From Sphingomonas lenta (lineage in GTDB: Bacteria; Pseudomonadota; Alphaproteobacteria; Sphingomonadales; Sphingomonadaceae): 64,000 bases of DNA. Shown in pieces: positions 61,902 to 64,000 of the stretch. The notes under the pieces were generated by a model, which was given only the letters and a program-made list of their open reading frames with translations, had not been told where the DNA came from and searched no databases. The stretch's first letter is position 1; the number at the start of each line of letters is the position of its first letter. Location of the stretch: positions 248,001-312,000 of the forward strand of contig NZ_NSLI01000002.1 in assembly GCF_002288825.1 (NCBI RefSeq), written 5' to 3'. The translations under genes and the position numbers were made by a program.

Positions 61902-62282
61902 ATGACACCAACGGACATTTCTGACTTGGGCCAAGGCGCCGAGGTCGCCGCGCCTTCCGTGGCGCACGCGCGCTTCACGATCGGCGACGTGGTGCGCCAT
62001 CGCGTGTTCGACTTCCGCGGCGTGGTGTTCGACGTCGATCCCGTTTTCAACAACTCGGAGGAGTGGTACGAGGCGATCCCGGCCGCCATCCGGCCCGCCA
62101 AGGACCAGCCCTTCTACCACCTGCTCGCCGAGAACGCCGAGTCGAGCTACGTCGCCTACGTCAGCCAGCAGAACCTTCTGCCCGACGAGAGCGACGAGCC
62201 GGTGGACCACCCGGCGATCTCCGGCCTGTTCACCGGCTTCGAGGGCGGGCGCTATGCTCTGCGTAGGGAGCATAAACACTAA
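61902..62282 (+). CDS. hspQ: HspQ/YccV-like heat-shock hemimethylated-DNA-binding protein
   Basis: A 126-residue protein. ARFTIGDVVRHRVFDFRGVVFDVDPVF, EEWYEAIP, QPFYHLLAEN and YVAYVSQQNLLPDES are the HspQ (YccV-like) blocks. E. coli HspQ enhances Lon-mediated proteolysis and was first described by hemimethylated-DNA binding. Extra N-terminal residues (about 20) precede the conserved core. It starts 128 bp after the divergent tRNA-Ser. Confidence 0.92.
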   Translation: MTPTDISDLGQGAEVAAPSVAHARFTIGDVVRHRVFDFRGVVFDVDPVFNNSEEWYEAIPAAIRPAKDQPFYHLLAENAESSYVAYVSQQNLLPDESDEPVDHPAISGLFTGFEGGRYALRREHKH

Positions 62283-62381
62283 CAGCGAGCTTGACTAAAC
62301 GTCGATCCGGGCATACCCGGCGCTTCTTTCCGCGCGACCCCGGTCGCTCGCGGAGCTAATGTTTTGGAAAGATTGAGGGCC

Positions 62382-62687
62382 ATGTTCGCAGTCGTGCGCA
62401 CGGGCGGCAAGCAGTACCGCGTCGCCGCCGGAGACAAGATCGTCGTCGAGAAGATCGACGGCGAGGCGGGTTCCACCGTCACGCTGGGCGACGTCCTGCT
62501 CGCCGGCGAGGGTGCGGAGCTACGCTCGACGGAGGGCCTGACCGTCTCCGCCGAGATCGTCGCGCAGGCGAAGGGCGAGAAGGTCATCGTGTTCAAGAAG
62601 CGGCGCCGCCACAACTACCGCCGCCGCAACGGCCATCGTCAGAACCACACGATCCTGAAGATCGTGTCGGTCGGCGCGGCCGCGTAA
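62382..62687 (+). CDS. rplU: 50S ribosomal protein L21
   Basis: A 101-residue ribosomal protein. [18 protein letters not shown] is the universal start and [19 protein letters not shown] the RNA-binding basic segment. It binds 23S rRNA. It is transcribed with rpmA 13 nt downstream; the 99-bp leader contains a small GCGACC/GGTCGC hairpin that might be regulatory, but I cannot tell. Confidence 0.98.
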   Translation: MFAVVRTGGKQYRVAAGDKIVVEKIDGEAGSTVTLGDVLLAGEGAELRSTEGLTVSAEIVAQAKGEKVIVFKKRRRHNYRRRNGHRQNHTILKIVSVGAAA

Positions 62688-62700
62688 GGAGTAACGGGCA

Positions 62701-62973
62701 ATGGCACATAAGAAAGCAGGCGGTTCGTCGCGCAACGGTCGCGATTCGGCCGGCCGTCGCCTCGGCGTGAAGAAGTTCGGCGGCCAGGAGTGCGTCGCCG
62801 GCAACATCCTCGTGCGCCAGCGCGGCACCAAGTTCTATCCGGGCACCAACGTCGGCATGGGCAAGGACCACACCCTATTCGCGCTCGTCGACGGCCGTGT
62901 CGCGTTCGCCGAGGGCAAGCTCGGCCGTAAGTATTGCTCGGTACAGCCGCTTATTGCGGCCGCGGCCGAATAA
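62701..62973 (+). CDS. rpmA: 50S ribosomal protein L27
   Basis: A 90-residue protein. [20 protein letters not shown] and [20 protein letters not shown] are the L27 signatures. The N-terminus is unprocessed-type (no extra leader as in Firmicutes) and reaches toward the peptidyl-transferase centre. It follows rplU with the usual short spacing and ends at a strong terminator. Confidence 0.98.
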   Translation: MAHKKAGGSSRNGRDSAGRRLGVKKFGGQECVAGNILVRQRGTKFYPGTNVGMGKDHTLFALVDGRVAFAEGKLGRKYCSVQPLIAAAAE

Positions 62974-63033
62974 CGGGCGACCACGGGGGTCGCTCACCAG
63001 GGCGACCCGGGTTCCGCTAGGGAACCAGCCACC

Positions 63034-63066
63034 AAAGGGAGACGGGTCGCCCCGGCTCCCTTTTTT
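63034..63066 (+). terminator. Rho-independent terminator of rplU-rpmA
   Basis: The stem AAAGGGAG/CTCCCTTT encloses a GC-rich loop and is followed by six T residues (63061-63066). It lies 61 nt after the rpmA stop. Confidence 0.85.
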
Positions 63067-63144
63067 CGTGCTCCCTCGACCCAGGTTGTCGCCGTCGCGT
63101 CACCGACGTGTGCGAGCGGCCGCCGCGCGCAAGGAGGAGCACGC

Positions 63145-63693
63145 ATGTTTGCGATCACGCCCCGTCTGACGCTCCGGCCCGGCTGGCCGGAGGACGCCCC
63201 CGAGCTCGCCTGCGCCATCGGGCATGAGGCGGTGGTGACCAAACTCGCGCGCGCGCCCTGGCCCTATGCGCTCGGCGACGCGCAGAGTTTCCTCGACCGG
63301 CCGCAGAGTCCGCACGAGCCCGGCTTCCTCGTCTTTGAGCGGACTGCCGACGAGCCGCGGCTCGTCGGCGGGGTCGGCATCGACCTCGCCGCGGAGGACG
63401 GTCCCGAGCTCGGCTACTGGTATCGGCCGGACGCCTGGGGGCGCGGCTACGCGACGGAAGCGGGACGCGCCGTCGTTGCGATCGCGCGCGACGCGCTGAA
63501 GCTCAAGCGGCTCCAGTCTGGGCACTTCCTCGACAACCCGGCGTCGGGCCGGGTGCTGACCAAGCTCGGCTTCCGCCCGACGGGCCGCGTCGCGCAGCGG
63601 CACTGCCGCGCGCGCGGCCACGACGTGCCCTGCGCGCTATTCGAGCTCGACCTGGACGACTCGCGAACCGGGCCGATGCCGCTCGCGGCGTGA
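63145..63693 (+). CDS. GNAT family N-acetyltransferase (RimJ/RimL-type)
   Basis: A 182-residue protein. The opening ITPRLTLRPGWPEDAPELACAI and the acetyl-CoA motif YRPDAWGRGYATEAGRAVVAIA (R/QxxGxG/A), then FLDNPASGRVLTKLGF, are typical of the RimJ/RimL subgroup. The acceptor could be a protein N-terminus or a small amine. It is a single gene after the rpmA terminator, with an AAGGAGGA site before the ATG. Confidence 0.92.
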   Translation: MFAITPRLTLRPGWPEDAPELACAIGHEAVVTKLARAPWPYALGDAQSFLDRPQSPHEPGFLVFERTADEPRLVGGVGIDLAAEDGPELGYWYRPDAWGRGYATEAGRAVVAIARDALKLKRLQSGHFLDNPASGRVLTKLGFRPTGRVAQRHCRARGHDVPCALFELDLDDSRTGPMPLAA

Positions 63694-63749
63694 GCGGGCG
63701 GGGCGGGAAGCTGTTGCTTTCCGCCCCGCTTGCGCCGAACAGACAGCAC

Positions 63750-64000
63750 ATGTCCGTCGCCGCCCTGCCCGTCCGCCGTCGCCTCAGCCCCGAGGAGTCG
63801 CGCGACGCGGCGTTGGACGCTGCGCGCGCGCTCCTGGTGGAGAGCGGGCCGCAGGCGGTGACGCTGAAGGCTGTGGCGGCGCGGATCGGGCGCACGCACG
63901 CCACGCTGCTCCACCATTTCGGTTCGGCCGAGGGGCTGCAGAAAGCGCTCATCGGGCGTATGGCGACCGCGATCACCGGCACGATCCGCGACGCCGTGCT
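63750..64000 (+). CDS. TetR family transcriptional regulator, partial (C-terminus outside window)
   Basis: The first 83 codons are present. RDAALDAARALLVESGPQAVTLKAVAARIGRTHATLLHHFGSAEGL is the TetR helix-turn-helix, with the LLHHFGS pattern in place of the usual YYHFGS/YRHF. The ligand-binding domain is outside the window. The ATG was chosen 15 residues ahead of the HTH. Confidence 0.88.
   Translation, partial: MSVAALPVRRRLSPEESRDAALDAARALLVESGPQAVTLKAVAARIGRTHATLLHHFGSAEGLQKALIGRMATAITGTIRDAV

Overview
This is a GC-rich window whose gene content points to a sphingomonad-type alphaproteobacterium. The evidence is an alphaproteobacterial LexA box (GAAC-N7-GAAC) in front of imuA-imuB-dnaE2, a GGAAC-N16-CGTT promoter of the EcfG general-stress type, glutathione-based formaldehyde detoxification, an HWE-like kinase next to a Crp/Fnr regulator, frequent GTG/TTG starts with 1-4 nt stop/start overlaps, and many palindromic intergenic repeats.

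Bases 1-28,150 hold an accessory glycosyl/inositol region. A minus-strand operon (7144 down to 1) has two to three NDP-sugar epimerases, three CgeB-like glycosyltransferases and one GT4-like glycosyltransferase. It diverges from a plus-strand group (7361-12433) with a histidine phosphatase, a methyltransferase, a clan GH-A glycosidase that looks circularly permuted, a medium-chain dehydrogenase and a Gfo/Idh oxidoreductase. Back-to-back EcfG-like promoters lie between them (7241-7308). A second long minus-strand train (24668 down to 12572) encodes myo-inositol-phosphate synthase, an HD-like protein, a methyltransferase, a Gfo/Idh oxidoreductase, a zinc-ribbon/MBL protein, a YcaO protein, a TIM-barrel sugar isomerase, a GT4 and a PIG-L deacetylase, followed by frmA, a VOC protein and fghA. 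A Crp/Fnr regulator and a second inositol-phosphate synthase of another type (with a NUDIX gene) complete the region. I infer that these genes make and decorate an inositol-containing glycoside or small metabolite under stress control. The product is not known from sequence.

Bases 28,149-32,502 hold a GGDEF/EAL protein with a cupredoxin, a DUF3034 protein and an exported truncated globin. Bases 32,528-47,107 are mostly core metabolism: sirtuin, era-rnc-lepB, pgi-gor, enoyl-CoA hydratase, thiolase, rarD, an SDR and a branched-chain 2-oxoacid dehydrogenase operon (E1 alpha, E1 beta, E2). Bases 47,393-53,458 are the SOS mutasome imuA-imuB-dnaE2. Bases 53,655-64,000 carry an FAH-family protein, an acyl-CoA dehydrogenase, an EAL protein, a Crp/kinase pair, small proteins, an arylesterase, a GH43-like protein, tRNA-Ser(CGA), hspQ, rplU-rpmA, a GNAT and a partial TetR.

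A striking window-wide feature is a set of about 16 palindromic repeat elements in several families. At least six copies lie inside reading frames and contribute peptide segments: two in one glycosyltransferase, one each at the N-terminus of a Gfo/Idh enzyme, the C-terminus of the TIM-barrel isomerase, the linker of the E2 subunit and the tail of the sirtuin. No gap without a gene exceeds 300 bases.
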